Positions 10,050 through 19,052 of a DNA stretch of 64,000 nucleotides are shown one piece after another. Numbering within the stretch: the first letter of the stretch is position 1; each line of letters starts with the position of its first letter. The notes under the pieces were generated by a model, which was not told where the DNA came from, searched no databases, and saw nothing but the letters and a program-made list of their open reading frames with translations. Both the position numbers and the translations under genes were made by a program. Source of the stretch: Pseudaminobacter salicylatoxidans (lineage in GTDB: Bacteria; Pseudomonadota; Alphaproteobacteria; Rhizobiales; Rhizobiaceae); the NCBI RefSeq assembly GCF_003148475.1, contig NZ_QGGG01000003.1:283476-347475 (forward strand), given 5' to 3'.

Positions 10050-10807
10050 GCCTTCACTCCGGCCAGCAGGAATTCGCGGTTGCCGTCGCCGCCTTCGATA
10101 GGAGACGGGCACAGGCCCAGCGCCGTCCAGCCGATCTGGCTGTCCAGCCATTCGGCAAGGGCGGTCGCCACGACGGGTCCATCCGCGGTGTTCTTCAGAA
10201 TGCCGCCCTTGCCGATCGCCTCGCGGCCGGCCTCGAACTGCGGCTTGACCAGAAACAGCCCATAGGCGCCGCGCCTTGCCAGCAACAGCGCCGGCGGCAG
10301 GGCAAGCTTCAACGAAATGAAGCTGACATCGGAAACGATCAGGTCTAGCGCCCGGCCTTCCAGCACGTCGGCGGTCAGGTCGCGCGCGTTCAACCCCTCC
10401 ACGCAGCTCACGCGGGGATCGCCGCGCAGGCTCTCATGCATCTGGCCGTGGCCGACATCGATTGCCGTGACGTGGGCTGCGCCGCGCTCCAGCAGCACCT
10501 GGGTGAAGCCGCCGGTGGAGGCGCCGATGTCCAGCGCGTTCGCGCCGCGCGGGTCGATGCCGAAATGGTTGAGCCCGGCAATGAGCTTCAGCGCCGCGCG
10601 CGACACATAGGCCTGCGCCGGGTCGGCAACGGTAATGACTGCGGCGTCCGACACGGCCTGTCCCGGCTTGGTGACGATGCCGCCGTCCACGCTTACGGTG
10701 CCGCGCTCCACGGCGTCGCGCGCCCGCGAACGGCTGGCGAAGAGCCCTCGGCTGACCAGCGCCTCGTCAAGGCGCCGGCGGGTGGTGTTTCGGTTGTCGG
10801 CTTTCAT
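10046..10807 (-). CDS. tlyA: TlyA family RNA methyltransferase / hemolysin A
   Basis: TlyA-family proteins methylate 2'-O-ribose of rRNA and are often misnamed hemolysins. The 253-residue product has an N-terminal S4 RNA-binding domain (RRLDEALVSRGLFASRSRA) and a C-terminal FtsJ-like SAM domain with ALDIGASTGGFTQVLLERGA and LIVSDVSFISLKLALP. ATG 10807 follows GGAAGG; the open frame extends 49 codons upstream but without family similarity. It lies 40 bases after dxs and overlaps the downstream methyltransferase by ATGA. Confidence 0.94.
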   Translation of the reverse strand: MKADNRNTTRRRLDEALVSRGLFASRSRARDAVERGTVSVDGGIVTKPGQAVSDAAVITVADPAQAYVSRAALKLIAGLNHFGIDPRGANALDIGASTGGFTQVLLERGAAHVTAIDVGHGQMHESLRGDPRVSCVEGLNARDLTADVLEGRALDLIVSDVSFISLKLALPPALLLARRGAYGLFLVKPQFEAGREAIGKGGILKNTADGPVVATALAEWLDSQIGWTALGLCPSPIEGGDGNREFLLAGVKA

Positions 10808-10847
10808 CGGCCTTCCATGGCGAAAGCCGTGGCGGAAGGCAAGCGCC

Positions 10848-12761
10848 TCAGGCGGTCGCCGAACGCACGGAGCGGCCGAGCGCGGCAAAAACCGCATGCA
10901 CGATCCCTGCGGAATCCAGACCTGAATCGGCATACATTTTTTCCGGCTTGGCATGGTCGGTGAATTCGTCCGGCATAACCAGCGGCCGAACCTTCAACCC
11001 CGAATCCAGCAAACCTTCCTTTGCCAGGAAGTGCAGCACATGGCTGGCAAAGCCGCCGACAGCGCCCTCCTCCACCGTCAGCAGCACCTCATGCGAGGTG
11101 GCGAGCCGGCGCACCAGATCCTCGTCCAGCGGCTTGGCGAAGCGGGCGTCGGCCACGGTGGTCGAAAGCCCGGCGGCGTTCAGTTCCTCCGCCGCCAGCA
11201 GGCAATCCTGCAGGCGGGTGCCGAAGGACAGAAGCGCGACCTTGGTGCCTTCGCGCAGGATGCGGCCCTTGCCGATTTCCAGCACCGAGCCACGCTCCGG
11301 CATATCGACGCCGACGCCGTTGCCACGCGGATAGCGGAAGGAGATCGGGCCCTCATCATAGGCCGCGGCGGTGCGCACCATGTGGCGCAGTTCCGCCTCG
11401 TCGGCGGCTGCCATCACCACGAAGTGGGGCAGCGTGGCGAGGAAGGCGGTGTCGAAGGCTCCGCAATGGGTCGGCCCGTCAGCGCCGACGAAACCGGCGC
11501 GGTCGATGGGGAAACGCACCGGCAATTGCTGGATCGCCACGTCATGCACGACCTGGTCGTAGGCGCGCTGGAGGAAGGTGGAATAGATCGCGGCGAAGGG
11601 CTTGAAACCTTCAGTCGCAAGGCCGGCGGCGAAAGTCACCGCATGCTGCTCGGCAATGCCGACATCGAAGGTGCGCTCGGGAAACACTTCGCCGAACAGG
11701 TCGAGCCCGGTGCCGGACGGCATGGCGGCGGTGACGGCAACTATCTTGTCGTCCTCGCGCGCTTCCTGAATCAGGCTCTGGGCAAAGACCTTGGTGTAGC
11801 TCGGCGCATTGGCGGGCGCCTTGGCCTGCGCGCCGGTAATGACGTCGAACTTGTTGACGCCGTGATACTTGTCGGCCGCGGCCTCAGCCGGGGCATAGCC
11901 CTTGCCCTTCTGCGTCACGACGTGGATGAGCACGGGGCCATCGCCATTGTCGCGGACGTTTTTCAGAACCGGGATCAGATGTTCCAGATTGTGACCGTCG
12001 ATGGGGCCGATATGGAAGAAGCCGAGTTCCTCGAACAGCGTGCCGCCGGTGACATAGCCGCGCGCATGCTCGACCGCGCGGGTAATCGCCCGGTCGACGC
12101 GGGCGCCGAGATAGGAGGTCAGCTTCTTGCCGAGATCGCGGATGCCCTGATAAGCGCGGCCCGAACCGAGACGGGCCAGATAAGCGCTCATCGCGCCAGT
12201 CGGCGGCGCAATCGACATGTCGTTGTCGTTGAGGATGACGATCATGCGCGAGTTCAGCGCGCCGGCATTGTTCATCGCCTCATAGGCCATGCCCGCCGAC
12301 ATGGCCCCGTCGCCGATCACGGCGATGACGTTGTTCCTGCCGCCCTTCAGGTCGCGGGCCACGGCCATGCCGAGGCCGGCCGAAATGGAGGTCGAGGAAT
12401 GCGCGGTGCCGAAGGGGTCGTAATCGCTTTCCGCGCGCTTGGTGAAGCCGGAAAGCCCGCCCTCCATCCGCAAAGTGCGGATGCGGTCGCGACGGCCGGT
12501 GAGGATCTTGTGCGGATAGGCCTGATGCCCGACATCCCAGATGATGCGGTCTGCCGGCGTGTCGAAGACATAGTGGAGCGCGACAGTCAGCTCGACCACG
12601 CCGAGCCCGGCGCCGAGATGGCCACCAGTATGCGAAACCGCGTCGACGAGTTCGGCGCGCAGTTCGGAAGCCAGTTGCGGCAGGTCGCTCTCGGGCAGCG
12701 CCTTCAAGTCGGCAGGAATGCGAACCTTGTCCAGCAGCGGCGTCTTGGGCGGCAAATTCAC
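10848..12761 (-). CDS. dxs: 1-deoxy-D-xylulose-5-phosphate synthase
   Basis: Dxs condenses pyruvate and glyceraldehyde 3-phosphate, using thiamine diphosphate, in the first step of the MEP isoprenoid pathway. At 637 residues it has the normal length. Visible landmarks are [20 protein letters not shown] near the N-terminus, the ThDP motif [20 protein letters not shown], and the transketolase-like middle domain with [17 protein letters not shown]. The start is GTG 12761 ([13 protein letters not shown]); the nearby ATG at 12766 is out of frame and stops at once. Dxs supplies precursors for the prenyl products of ispB, ubiA and ctaB elsewhere in the window. Confidence 0.97.
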   Translation of the reverse strand: MNLPPKTPLLDKVRIPADLKALPESDLPQLASELRAELVDAVSHTGGHLGAGLGVVELTVALHYVFDTPADRIIWDVGHQAYPHKILTGRRDRIRTLRMEGGLSGFTKRAESDYDPFGTAHSSTSISAGLGMAVARDLKGGRNNVIAVIGDGAMSAGMAYEAMNNAGALNSRMIVILNDNDMSIAPPTGAMSAYLARLGSGRAYQGIRDLGKKLTSYLGARVDRAITRAVEHARGYVTGGTLFEELGFFHIGPIDGHNLEHLIPVLKNVRDNGDGPVLIHVVTQKGKGYAPAEAAADKYHGVNKFDVITGAQAKAPANAPSYTKVFAQSLIQEAREDDKIVAVTAAMPSGTGLDLFGEVFPERTFDVGIAEQHAVTFAAGLATEGFKPFAAIYSTFLQRAYDQVVHDVAIQQLPVRFPIDRAGFVGADGPTHCGAFDTAFLATLPHFVVMAAADEAELRHMVRTAAAYDEGPISFRYPRGNGVGVDMPERGSVLEIGKGRILREGTKVALLSFGTRLQDCLLAAEELNAAGLSTTVADARFAKPLDEDLVRRLATSHEVLLTVEEGAVGGFASHVLHFLAKEGLLDSGLKVRPLVMPDEFTDHAKPEKMYADSGLDSAGIVHAVFAALGRSVRSATA

Positions 12762-12864
12762 GTCATATGGCCTGTCTAATCGATCAATATTGGCTTGGGA
12801 GATAGAGTGTCGCTCCCTGAATGTAAATGACAGGCGGGCTCACGCGCGTCATTTCGCCCGCGGA

Positions 12865-13785
12865 TCAGCCCTCCGGCAGAGGAACAAATTCTTTCTCGTC
12901 CCCCGGCACGATGTCGAAACGCCCCGTTTTCCATTCCTCCTTGGCCTGCTCGATGCGTTCCCTGGAGGAGGAAACGAAGTTCCACCATATGTAGCGCCTG
13001 GAGCCGAGCGACGCACCACCGAAAAGCATGAAATGCGCGCCATGCTCGCTCCCCACCACGATCTCGTCGCCGGGGCGGAACACCAGCAGGCGATCCGACG
13101 CAAAGCGGTCGCCGGAAATGACGACATCGCCCTCCAGGACGTAGATCGCCCGTTCCTCGGCTTCGGCCGGGATTTTTATCCGGGCGCCGGCAGCGAGCCT
13201 GAGATCGGCATAGAGCGTGTCCTGAAACGTGGTGACGGGCGAGCGATGCCCTTCGAAGTCGCCCATGACGACGCGGCCGGTCACGCCATTGTCGGTGAAA
13301 TCGGGCAGGGCCGTCGATGACGTGTTCTCGAAGGTCGGCGCCATTTCCTCAATCCGGTCGGGCAGAGCGATCCAGGTCTGCAATCCGGAAATGCCCTGTG
13401 CTTGCCCGCGCATCTCCTGCGGCGTGCGCTCCGAATGGACGATGCCACGACCGGCCGTCATGAGGTTCACGTCGCCGGGCGAGATGACCATCTCGGTGCC
13501 GAGCGAATCGCGATGCCGCACCCGCCCGTCGAAAAGATATGTGACCGTGGAAAGGCCGATATGCGGATGCGGGCGCACATCCAGCCCCTGCCCTGCCCGC
13601 AGGATCGCCGGCCCCATGCGGTCGAAGAAGATGAAGGGGCCGACCAGCCGTCGCCGCGCCGTCGGCAGCGCGCGGCGCACCTCGAAGCCGCCGATGTCGC
13701 GCGCATTGGGCACGACCATCAGTTCGATGGCATCGCAGGAGAATGCATCCCCCGGCTCGGGATCGCGGGCGGGAAAGAAGCTCAT
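12865..13785 (-). CDS. Pirin family protein
   Basis: A 306-residue bicupin of the pirin family; some members are quercetinases and others act in regulation. The N-terminal cupin carries the metal-binding pattern in GLDVRPHPHIGLSTVTYLFD and the later His and Glu in RGIVHSERTPQE. The C-terminal cupin (AEERAIYVLEGDVVISGDRF) is typical. ATG 13785 has a clear GGAGG ribosome binding site. The gene lies between xseB and dxs with gaps near 100 bases, so co-transcription is plausible but not shown. Substrate unknown. Confidence 0.9.
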   Translation of the reverse strand: MSFFPARDPEPGDAFSCDAIELMVVPNARDIGGFEVRRALPTARRRLVGPFIFFDRMGPAILRAGQGLDVRPHPHIGLSTVTYLFDGRVRHRDSLGTEMVISPGDVNLMTAGRGIVHSERTPQEMRGQAQGISGLQTWIALPDRIEEMAPTFENTSSTALPDFTDNGVTGRVVMGDFEGHRSPVTTFQDTLYADLRLAAGARIKIPAEAEERAIYVLEGDVVISGDRFASDRLLVFRPGDEIVVGSEHGAHFMLFGGASLGSRRYIWWNFVSSSRERIEQAKEEWKTGRFDIVPGDEKEFVPLPEG

Positions 13786-13894
13786 GGTGACCTCCCTGCA
13801 TCGGCGGCAGTCGTTGAACCTTGCCGCCAGAAGCTATGCCCTGATCCCGACAATAGGAAGACCGCTCACCCGAGACGGTTCGTTCAATGAGCGG

Positions 13895-14149
13895 CTACTC
13901 CCCGTCGAGCGGCTCCGTTCCCACCGGCTTGCCGTCGCGCGAGAGGCGGATTTTCTCCACCTTGTCCTCGGCCGCCTTCAGCAGGCGGTCGCAATGCGCC
14001 TTCAAGGCCTCGCCACGCTCATAGATGCGGATCGACTGGTCGAGCGGCACGTCGCCGCGCTCCAGATCGTCAACGATGCGTTCCAGCGCCTGCAACGCCT
14101 GCTCGAAGCTCATCGCCTTGATGTCTTCGTTGTTCTGTTCGGCGTCCAT
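13895..14149 (-). CDS. xseB: Exodeoxyribonuclease VII small subunit
   Basis: XseB is the small subunit of exonuclease VII, which degrades single-stranded DNA together with XseA (not in this window). The 84-residue protein has the typical helical core [20 protein letters not shown] followed by [17 protein letters not shown]. Linkage to dxs is common in proteobacteria, as here. It starts 6 bases after the stop of the HDAC-like gene, so the two are almost certainly co-transcribed. Confidence 0.95.
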   Translation of the reverse strand: MDAEQNNEDIKAMSFEQALQALERIVDDLERGDVPLDQSIRIYERGEALKAHCDRLLKAAEDKVEKIRLSRDGKPVGTEPLDGE

Positions 14150-14155
14150 GCAAGA

Positions 14156-15082
14156 TTATCCTTTCATCAGGCGCTTCACATGCGCCGCGACCGAGAACGC
14201 CAGGCCCTGCAGGTCGTAGCCGCCTTCGAGCAGGCTGACGACGCGGTGGTTCGCATGGGTGGCGGCACGGTCCATGATCTGGCCCGTTGCCCAGTCGAAA
14301 TCTTCTTCCGTCAGGTTGATCTCTGCCAGCGGGTCGCGGTGATGCGCGTCGAAACCGGCCGAGATGATGACGAGATCGGGTTTGAAATTGTCCAATGCCG
14401 GCAGCACGCGCGAGCGGAAGGCGTCGCGGAACAGATCGCTGCCGGTGCGTGGCGAAAGCGGCGCGTTGACGATATTGCCCGCACCCACTTCGGTTTTCGC
14501 GCCCGTGCCGGGAAACAGCGGCATCTGATGGGTGGAGCAGAACAACACGCTGGGATCGTCCCAGAAAATGTCCTGCGTGCCATTGCCATGGTGTACGTCC
14601 CAATCGATGATGGCAACACGCTCGACGCCGTGCTTCTTCTGCGCATGGCGCGCGGCGATGGCCGCCGTGTTGAACAGGCAGAAGCCCATCGCCGTGGTCT
14701 TTTCGGCGTGGTGCCCCGGCGGGCGCGCCGCAACGAAGACATTGTCCGCCTTGCCGGCGAAGACGTCGTCCACGGCGGCATTGGCGGCCCCCACCGCGGT
14801 CAGGGCGGCCTGCCAACTCTTGGGACTCACGGTGGTGTCGCCGTCGATTGCACGCAGTCCCTCTTCGGGAACAGCGTCGCGGATCATTTCCACGAAGCTT
14901 TCCGGGTGCGCATAGAGCAAGGTCGCCTCGTCGCCCATCGGCGCTTCGACCCGGTCGAGGGCGAGGAAGGGCTCCTCCTCCAGGATGCGCGCCACCGCGC
15001 GCAACCGGTCCGGGCGCTCGGGATGTCCGGACGGCGTCAGGTGCTCAAGGAAGATCGGATGGGAATAGAGGCGCGTGGTCAT
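14156..15082 (-). CDS. Histone deacetylase-like (HDAC superfamily) amidohydrolase
   Basis: Bacterial HDAC-superfamily enzymes are zinc hydrolases acting on acetylated polyamines or proteins; the substrate here is unknown. The 308-residue product shows the catalytic elements in order: HPERPDRLRAV, the His pair in ARPPGHHAEKTTAMGFCLFN, zinc ligands in VAIIDWDVHHGNGTQDIFW, the Asp in ISAGFDAHHRDPLA, and EGGYDLQGLA near the end. ATG 15082 (MTTRLYSHPIF) matches the family start; a GTG 12 codons upstream is the alternative. It heads the xseB-containing run. A sirtuin lies about 6 kb away, so the window holds two unrelated deacylase types. Confidence 0.9.
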   Translation of the reverse strand: MTTRLYSHPIFLEHLTPSGHPERPDRLRAVARILEEEPFLALDRVEAPMGDEATLLYAHPESFVEMIRDAVPEEGLRAIDGDTTVSPKSWQAALTAVGAANAAVDDVFAGKADNVFVAARPPGHHAEKTTAMGFCLFNTAAIAARHAQKKHGVERVAIIDWDVHHGNGTQDIFWDDPSVLFCSTHQMPLFPGTGAKTEVGAGNIVNAPLSPRTGSDLFRDAFRSRVLPALDNFKPDLVIISAGFDAHHRDPLAEINLTEEDFDWATGQIMDRAATHANHRVVSLLEGGYDLQGLAFSVAAHVKRLMKG

Positions 15083-15215
15083 GGCAAACAGTCTATCAGC
15101 AAAGGCTGGCAGTGCCACGCACTACCAGCCAAAGCCTGGGGAAAATCGTCTCTTCGTTGCAGTGCATGTCGTTTCCGAGGGGTGCATGGCGCGCTTGCGC
15201 AAGCTAGTGTCGTGT
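15083..15215. other. Intergenic leader before the cobalamin riboswitch
   Basis: Space between the divergent HDAC-like gene and the riboswitch. The promoter that drives the riboswitch-bluB transcript must lie here or close by. I see no convincing -35/-10 pair and no ORF with family resemblance. Confidence 0.4.
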
Positions 15216-15381
15216 CATTGCCAGGTGCCCGCCCACGCGGCGGGAGAATCGGGAACGCGGTGAAATTCCGCGGCGTGCCCAACGCTGTAAGGGGGACCGC
15301 ATCGGCACATGCCACTGTTCTTGCGAACGGGAAGGCGCCGATGACGGTATGATCCCAAGCCAGAAGACCGGCCCGGCAAAG
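15216..15381 (+). promoter_or_regulatory. Cobalamin (B12) riboswitch upstream of bluB
   Basis: The conserved elements appear in order: AGGTGCCCGCC (from 15223), a GGGAA core followed by a hairpin CGCGG-TGAAATT-CCGCG, then the CTGTAA element near 15287, GCCACTG (15311), GGGAAGGCG (15329), GATCCCAAGC, and the B12 box AGCCAGAAGACCGGCC ending near 15373. TTGCC (15218-15222) and GGCAA (15375-15379) would close the outer stem. This is the standard adenosylcobalamin aptamer layout. With no terminator hairpin and T-run before bluB, control is probably at translation. The boundaries are estimates. Confidence 0.93.
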
Positions 15382-15439
15382 ATAGTCGTCCGCTTGGTCA
15401 GGCAGGGCGACGCCGAGGACGTTCGCAAGGGGAAACGCG

Positions 15440-16186
15440 ATGCCCGCCACCTGCCATCCGGCGCAGACGCACCAAAACCATGACAAATCATTCGAGCATA
15501 CCGCCCGCGAGGCGGTCTACCACGCGATCTTCGGCCGCCGCGACGTGCGCAGCCATTTTTCGCCCGAGCCGCTGGAGGACGCCGTGCTGGCCCGCCTGTT
15601 GACGGCGGCTCACCATGCGCCATCGGTGGGCTACATGCAGCCCTGGAATTTCATCGTCATCCGCGACATGGCCCGGCGCGAGCGGATGCGCGACCTGTTT
15701 TTTGCCGCACGTGAGCAGGAATTGCCCAACATCGCGGCAGAGCGGCAGGCGCTCTATCGCAAGCTCAAGCTCGAAGGCATCTGCGAAAGTGCGGTGAACC
15801 TGTGCATCACATGCGATCGGAGCCGGGCACAGAACTCGCCGCTCGGCCGCTGGCACAACCCGCAGATGGATCTCTACAGCACGGTCTGCGCGGTGCAGAA
15901 TTTCTGGCTGGCCGCGCGCGCCGAAGGCGTCGGCGTCGGCTGGGTCAGCATCCTCGACGAACGGGCCGTGAAGCGGGAACTGGAAATCCCGGCGCATGTC
16001 GCGCCGGTCGCCTATCTGTGTGTCGGCCGCGTCTCGCAATTCGCGAACCGGCCCGATCTGGAGGAAAAAGGCTGGGGCAGCCGCCTGCCGCTGCCCGGCC
16101 TGATCATGAGCGAAACCTTTGGCGGCTCGGGTGAAGCCGCCCTGAAGGACGCCGTCCTCAGAGGATTTCCGTCTTTGCGATCCTGA
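15440..16186 (+). CDS. bluB: 5,6-dimethylbenzimidazole synthase BluB
   Basis: BluB cannibalises reduced FMN with oxygen to make 5,6-dimethylbenzimidazole, the lower ligand of B12. The 248-residue nitroreductase-fold protein has the BluB pattern FGRRDVRSHF, then AAHHAPSVGYMQPWNFIVIR, the flavin region GRWHNPQMDLYSTVCAVQNF, and GVGVGWVSI. ATG 15440 is preceded by a strong AAGGGGA ribosome binding site and lies 58 bases after the predicted end of the cobalamin riboswitch, so the end product should repress it. Its last 29 bases overlap the 3' end of the convergent ribB gene. Confidence 0.95.
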   Translation: MPATCHPAQTHQNHDKSFEHTAREAVYHAIFGRRDVRSHFSPEPLEDAVLARLLTAAHHAPSVGYMQPWNFIVIRDMARRERMRDLFFAAREQELPNIAAERQALYRKLKLEGICESAVNLCITCDRSRAQNSPLGRWHNPQMDLYSTVCAVQNFWLAARAEGVGVGWVSILDERAVKRELEIPAHVAPVAYLCVGRVSQFANRPDLEEKGWGSRLPLPGLIMSETFGGSGEAALKDAVLRGFPSLRS

Positions 16187-17255
16187 TGCCGAAGCCTTCC
16201 AGGCCGATATAGTGGCGCTCGCGCGAGGCGATGAGGTTGATGGAGGAAATGCCCAGGTCCTTCAGGATCTGCGCGCCAAGGCCGATCTGACGCCATTCGT
16301 CCTCGCGCCGGCGGGCCTCTTCATGGTCCTCGTCGTCGCGTTGCGGACGGTTGCGCCCCGGATCGGCGACCCCGACCGAACCTTCGCGCAGATAGACGAT
16401 GACGCCGCGCTGGCGCTCGCCCATCTTCTTCATGATGTCGTCCAGCCGGCAGCCGGCACCGAACACATCGGCCACGACATCCTCGGTCTGAAGTCGCACC
16501 GGCACCTCGGCACCGTCGCGAATGTCGCCATAGACGACGGCCAGATGGTGCATCACGTCCCACGGCAGCGTGTAGATGAAGGCCTTCGCCTTGCCGCCTG
16601 GCGTCTCGATGTCGAAGCTGTCCATGCGCTGGACAAGCGTTTCCTGCCGCTGGCGATAGGCAATCAGATCGGCCACGGACACCTGCCTGAGCCCGTTCTG
16701 CTCGGCGAAGGCGGCCACCTGCGGGCCGCGCATGACGGTGCCGTCGTCATTGACCAGTTCGGATATGACGCCGACCGGGGGCAGGTTGGCGAGCTTGCAC
16801 AGATCGACCGCCGCCTCCGTATGGCCGGAGCGCATCAGCACGCCGCCCTCGCGCGCCACCAGCGGGAAAATATGTCCTGGACGCACGAAATCGGACGGCC
16901 CGACATTGCCGTTTGCCAGATTGCGCACGGTGAGCGTGCGATCGTCGGCCGAGATACCGGTGGTGGTGCCGTGCTTGAAGTCGACGCTGACGGTAAAGGC
17001 GGTGGTGTGCGCCGAATCGTTTTCCGCGACCATCGGCGCGAGATTGAGGCGGCGGGCGTCCTCACGCGTCATCGGCGTGCAGACGATGCCGGATGTGTGG
17101 CGCACGATGAAGGCCATCTTCTCGGGCGTGCAATGCACGGCCGCAACGATCAGGTCGCCCTCGTTCTCGCGCCCATCATCGTCCATGACGACGACGATTT
17201 CACCGCGCTCGAAGGCGCGAATGGCTTCGACAATTTTCTTCTGGTCGTAGGACAT
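16158..17255 (-). CDS. ribB: 3,4-dihydroxy-2-butanone 4-phosphate synthase with degenerate GTP cyclohydrolase II domain
   Basis: RibB converts ribulose 5-phosphate into the four-carbon riboflavin precursor. In this 365-residue protein the N-terminal half is intact: VMDDDGRENEGDLIV (residues 24-37), HTSGIVCTPMT and RSGHTEAAVDLCKLA. The C-terminal half has the length and fold pattern of GTP cyclohydrolase II but lacks its zinc cysteines: the usual HSECLTGD becomes QTEDVVAD and the CDCG motif is absent. The active-site GRGIGL segment reads GSVGVADPG. So the second activity is probably lost and ribA should lie elsewhere. ATG 17255 is chosen over an open extension of 24 codons that lacks similarity. 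Confidence 0.92.
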   Translation of the reverse strand: MSYDQKKIVEAIRAFERGEIVVVMDDDGRENEGDLIVAAVHCTPEKMAFIVRHTSGIVCTPMTREDARRLNLAPMVAENDSAHTTAFTVSVDFKHGTTTGISADDRTLTVRNLANGNVGPSDFVRPGHIFPLVAREGGVLMRSGHTEAAVDLCKLANLPPVGVISELVNDDGTVMRGPQVAAFAEQNGLRQVSVADLIAYRQRQETLVQRMDSFDIETPGGKAKAFIYTLPWDVMHHLAVVYGDIRDGAEVPVRLQTEDVVADVFGAGCRLDDIMKKMGERQRGVIVYLREGSVGVADPGRNRPQRDDEDHEEARRREDEWRQIGLGAQILKDLGISSINLIASRERHYIGLEGFGIRIAKTEIL

Positions 17256-17285
17256 GGTCAAATCCAGTGAGTGGTGGTGGTCGAC

Positions 17286-17346
17286 GGTGAATGGTCGGGC
17301 CGGATGGTTCAGGGCGGTTCTTTCCATTCACCATTGACCATTCACC
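17286..17346. repeat. Inverted repeat between aroC and ribB
   Basis: GGTGAATGGTC (17286-17296) is a perfect inverted partner of GACCATTCACC (17336-17346), with a partial third copy (CCATTCACC) near 17324. It lies in the 97-base gap between aroC and ribB. Motifs built on ATGGTGAATGG recur in rhizobial intergenic DNA, to my recollection. Without a T-run it is not a classic terminator. Confidence 0.5.
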
Positions 17347-17352
17347 GCGTGC

Positions 17353-18450
17353 TCAACGTCCCGTCTGCCCCCTGTGGCGCAGATAGTGATCGGCAATGGC
17401 GCAGGCCACCATGGCCTCGCCGATCGGCACGGCGCGGATGCCCACGCAGGGGTCGTGACGGCCCTTGGTCATCACATCCACGTCCCGGCCATCGAGATCG
17501 ATGGATTTGCGCGGCGTGAGGATCGAGGACGTCGGCTTGACCGCGAAGCGCGCGACGATCTCCTGACCGGTCGAAATGCCCCCCAGTATACCGCCGGCCT
17601 TGTTGGAGAGGAACACCGCGTTTCCGTCATTGCCGATGCGCATCTCGTCGGCGTTCTCTTCGCCGGTGATGCGCGCGGCTTCGAAGCCATTGCCGATCTC
17701 CACGCCCTTCACGGCGTTGATCGACATGAGGTTGGAGGCGATCTCCTGATCGAGCTTGGCATAGATCGGCGCGCCGAGGCCGGCCGGCACGCCTTCGGCC
17801 ACGATCTCGATTACCGCCCCGACCGACGAGCCGGCCTTGCGGATGCTGTCCAGATATTCGGTGAAAACCGGCACCGAGTCCGGGTCCGGCGTGAAGAACG
17901 GGTTTTGCGGATCCTCGACGAAATTCCAGTTCCAGCGGCTGCGGTCGATGTCCTTGACGCCGACGGAGACCAGTGCGCCGCGCACCACCATGCCGGGCAC
18001 CACCTTGCGCGCAAGCGCGCCGGCCGCCACGCGCGCCGCCGTCTCGCGGGCGGAGGAGCGGCCGCCGCCACGATAGTCGCGCAGGCCGTATTTCATCTGA
18101 TAGGTGTAGTCGGCGTGCCCCGGCCGGTACTGGCGGGCGATCTCGCCATAGTCCTTGGAACGCTGGTCGACATTGCGAATCAGCATCGACACCGGCGTGC
18201 CGGTGGTGACCATGGTCTCGCCGTCGTCTTCCGGCACGAAACCGGACAGGATTTCAACCTCGTCGGGCTCGCGGCGCTGGGTGACGAAGCGCGACTTGCC
18301 CGGCCGGCGACGGTCCAGCTCATGCTGGATCTCGGCGCGCGTGAAACGGATACCCGGCGGGCAGCCGTCGACCACGCAGCCCAGGGCCGCGCCGTGGCTT
18401 TCGCCCCAGGTGGTGACACGGAACAAATGTCCGAAAGTGTTGTGCGACAT
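17353..18450 (-). CDS. aroC: Chorismate synthase
   Basis: AroC converts 5-enolpyruvylshikimate 3-phosphate to chorismate, the last common step to aromatic amino acids and ubiquinone precursors. The 365-residue product begins [20 protein letters not shown], the family signature 1, and has [20 protein letters not shown] and the late segment [17 protein letters not shown]. Length and start are normal. It reads toward ribB with a 97-base gap. UbiA at 29519 uses 4-hydroxybenzoate made from chorismate. Confidence 0.97.
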   Translation of the reverse strand: MSHNTFGHLFRVTTWGESHGAALGCVVDGCPPGIRFTRAEIQHELDRRRPGKSRFVTQRREPDEVEILSGFVPEDDGETMVTTGTPVSMLIRNVDQRSKDYGEIARQYRPGHADYTYQMKYGLRDYRGGGRSSARETAARVAAGALARKVVPGMVVRGALVSVGVKDIDRSRWNWNFVEDPQNPFFTPDPDSVPVFTEYLDSIRKAGSSVGAVIEIVAEGVPAGLGAPIYAKLDQEIASNLMSINAVKGVEIGNGFEAARITGEENADEMRIGNDGNAVFLSNKAGGILGGISTGQEIVARFAVKPTSSILTPRKSIDLDGRDVDVMTKGRHDPCVGIRAVPIGEAMVACAIADHYLRHRGQTGR

Positions 18451-18706
18451 GAGAATTCAGCCCTGCCCCGGCCACGCCGGTTTTCGTCGTGCGTTCTATT
18501 GGCGTTTTGGGCGAGGGTCAAACCATGATCGGGCCACCGCTTTCACACCTGTCGGGCGCATTTTCTACAATTACCACAACATGTTGAAAACAAATGGTGA
18601 AACCGGCAGATTTAGTTTTGACACATTCGCCATGTTAGTGATTTGCTTCCCGAGCGCATTCGAGCCGCAGCGATCGGCGCCAAGGATAAACATAAGAGGA
18701 TGGACC

Positions 18707-18961
18707 ATGCGTAGACTGATCGGCGCTTTTGCCGCCGCTATCGTGACGATTTCCAGCGTGGCCTATGCCGCCGAAGCCGAAGGCAAGATCAAGTCGATCG
18801 ACCACGAGAAACTGACCATCACCCTCGACAACGGAAAGTCCTACAAGCTGCCCGGCGAATTCGACGTCGATGCGCTTCAGGAGGGCATGGAAGTGCTGCT
18901 GGCCTACGACCAGATCGATGGCGTCAACACCATCACCGATATGGAACTGCCGTCGGATTAA
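18707..18961 (+). CDS. DUF1344 family small exported protein
   Basis: An 84-residue protein of the rhizobial DUF1344 family, function unknown. ATG 18707 follows AGAGGA. The N-terminus is a signal peptide (MRRLIGAFAAAIVTISSVAYA) and the mature part is a short beta-rich domain: AEGKIKSIDHEKLTITLDNG and YKLPGEFDVDALQEGMEV. The open frame extends far upstream without similarity, and a TTGACA box (18618-18623) with a perfect palindrome CAACATGTTG (18577-18586) sits in the gap, so a promoter there is likely. The -10 box is not obvious. Confidence 0.85.
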   Translation: MRRLIGAFAAAIVTISSVAYAAEAEGKIKSIDHEKLTITLDNGKSYKLPGEFDVDALQEGMEVLLAYDQIDGVNTITDMELPSD

Positions 18962-19052
18962 TTCCGCTTCACCCGACGACGCTTTCTCGAATCGTCATCG
19001 GACTTTGTCTCGTGATCTTTCCGAAAAGTCCGCAGCTCTGCGGGATAATGCT

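Noticed and set aside
17256..17352. FMN riboswitch upstream of ribB
   Set aside because: The gap is only 97 bases and lacks the conserved RFN elements.
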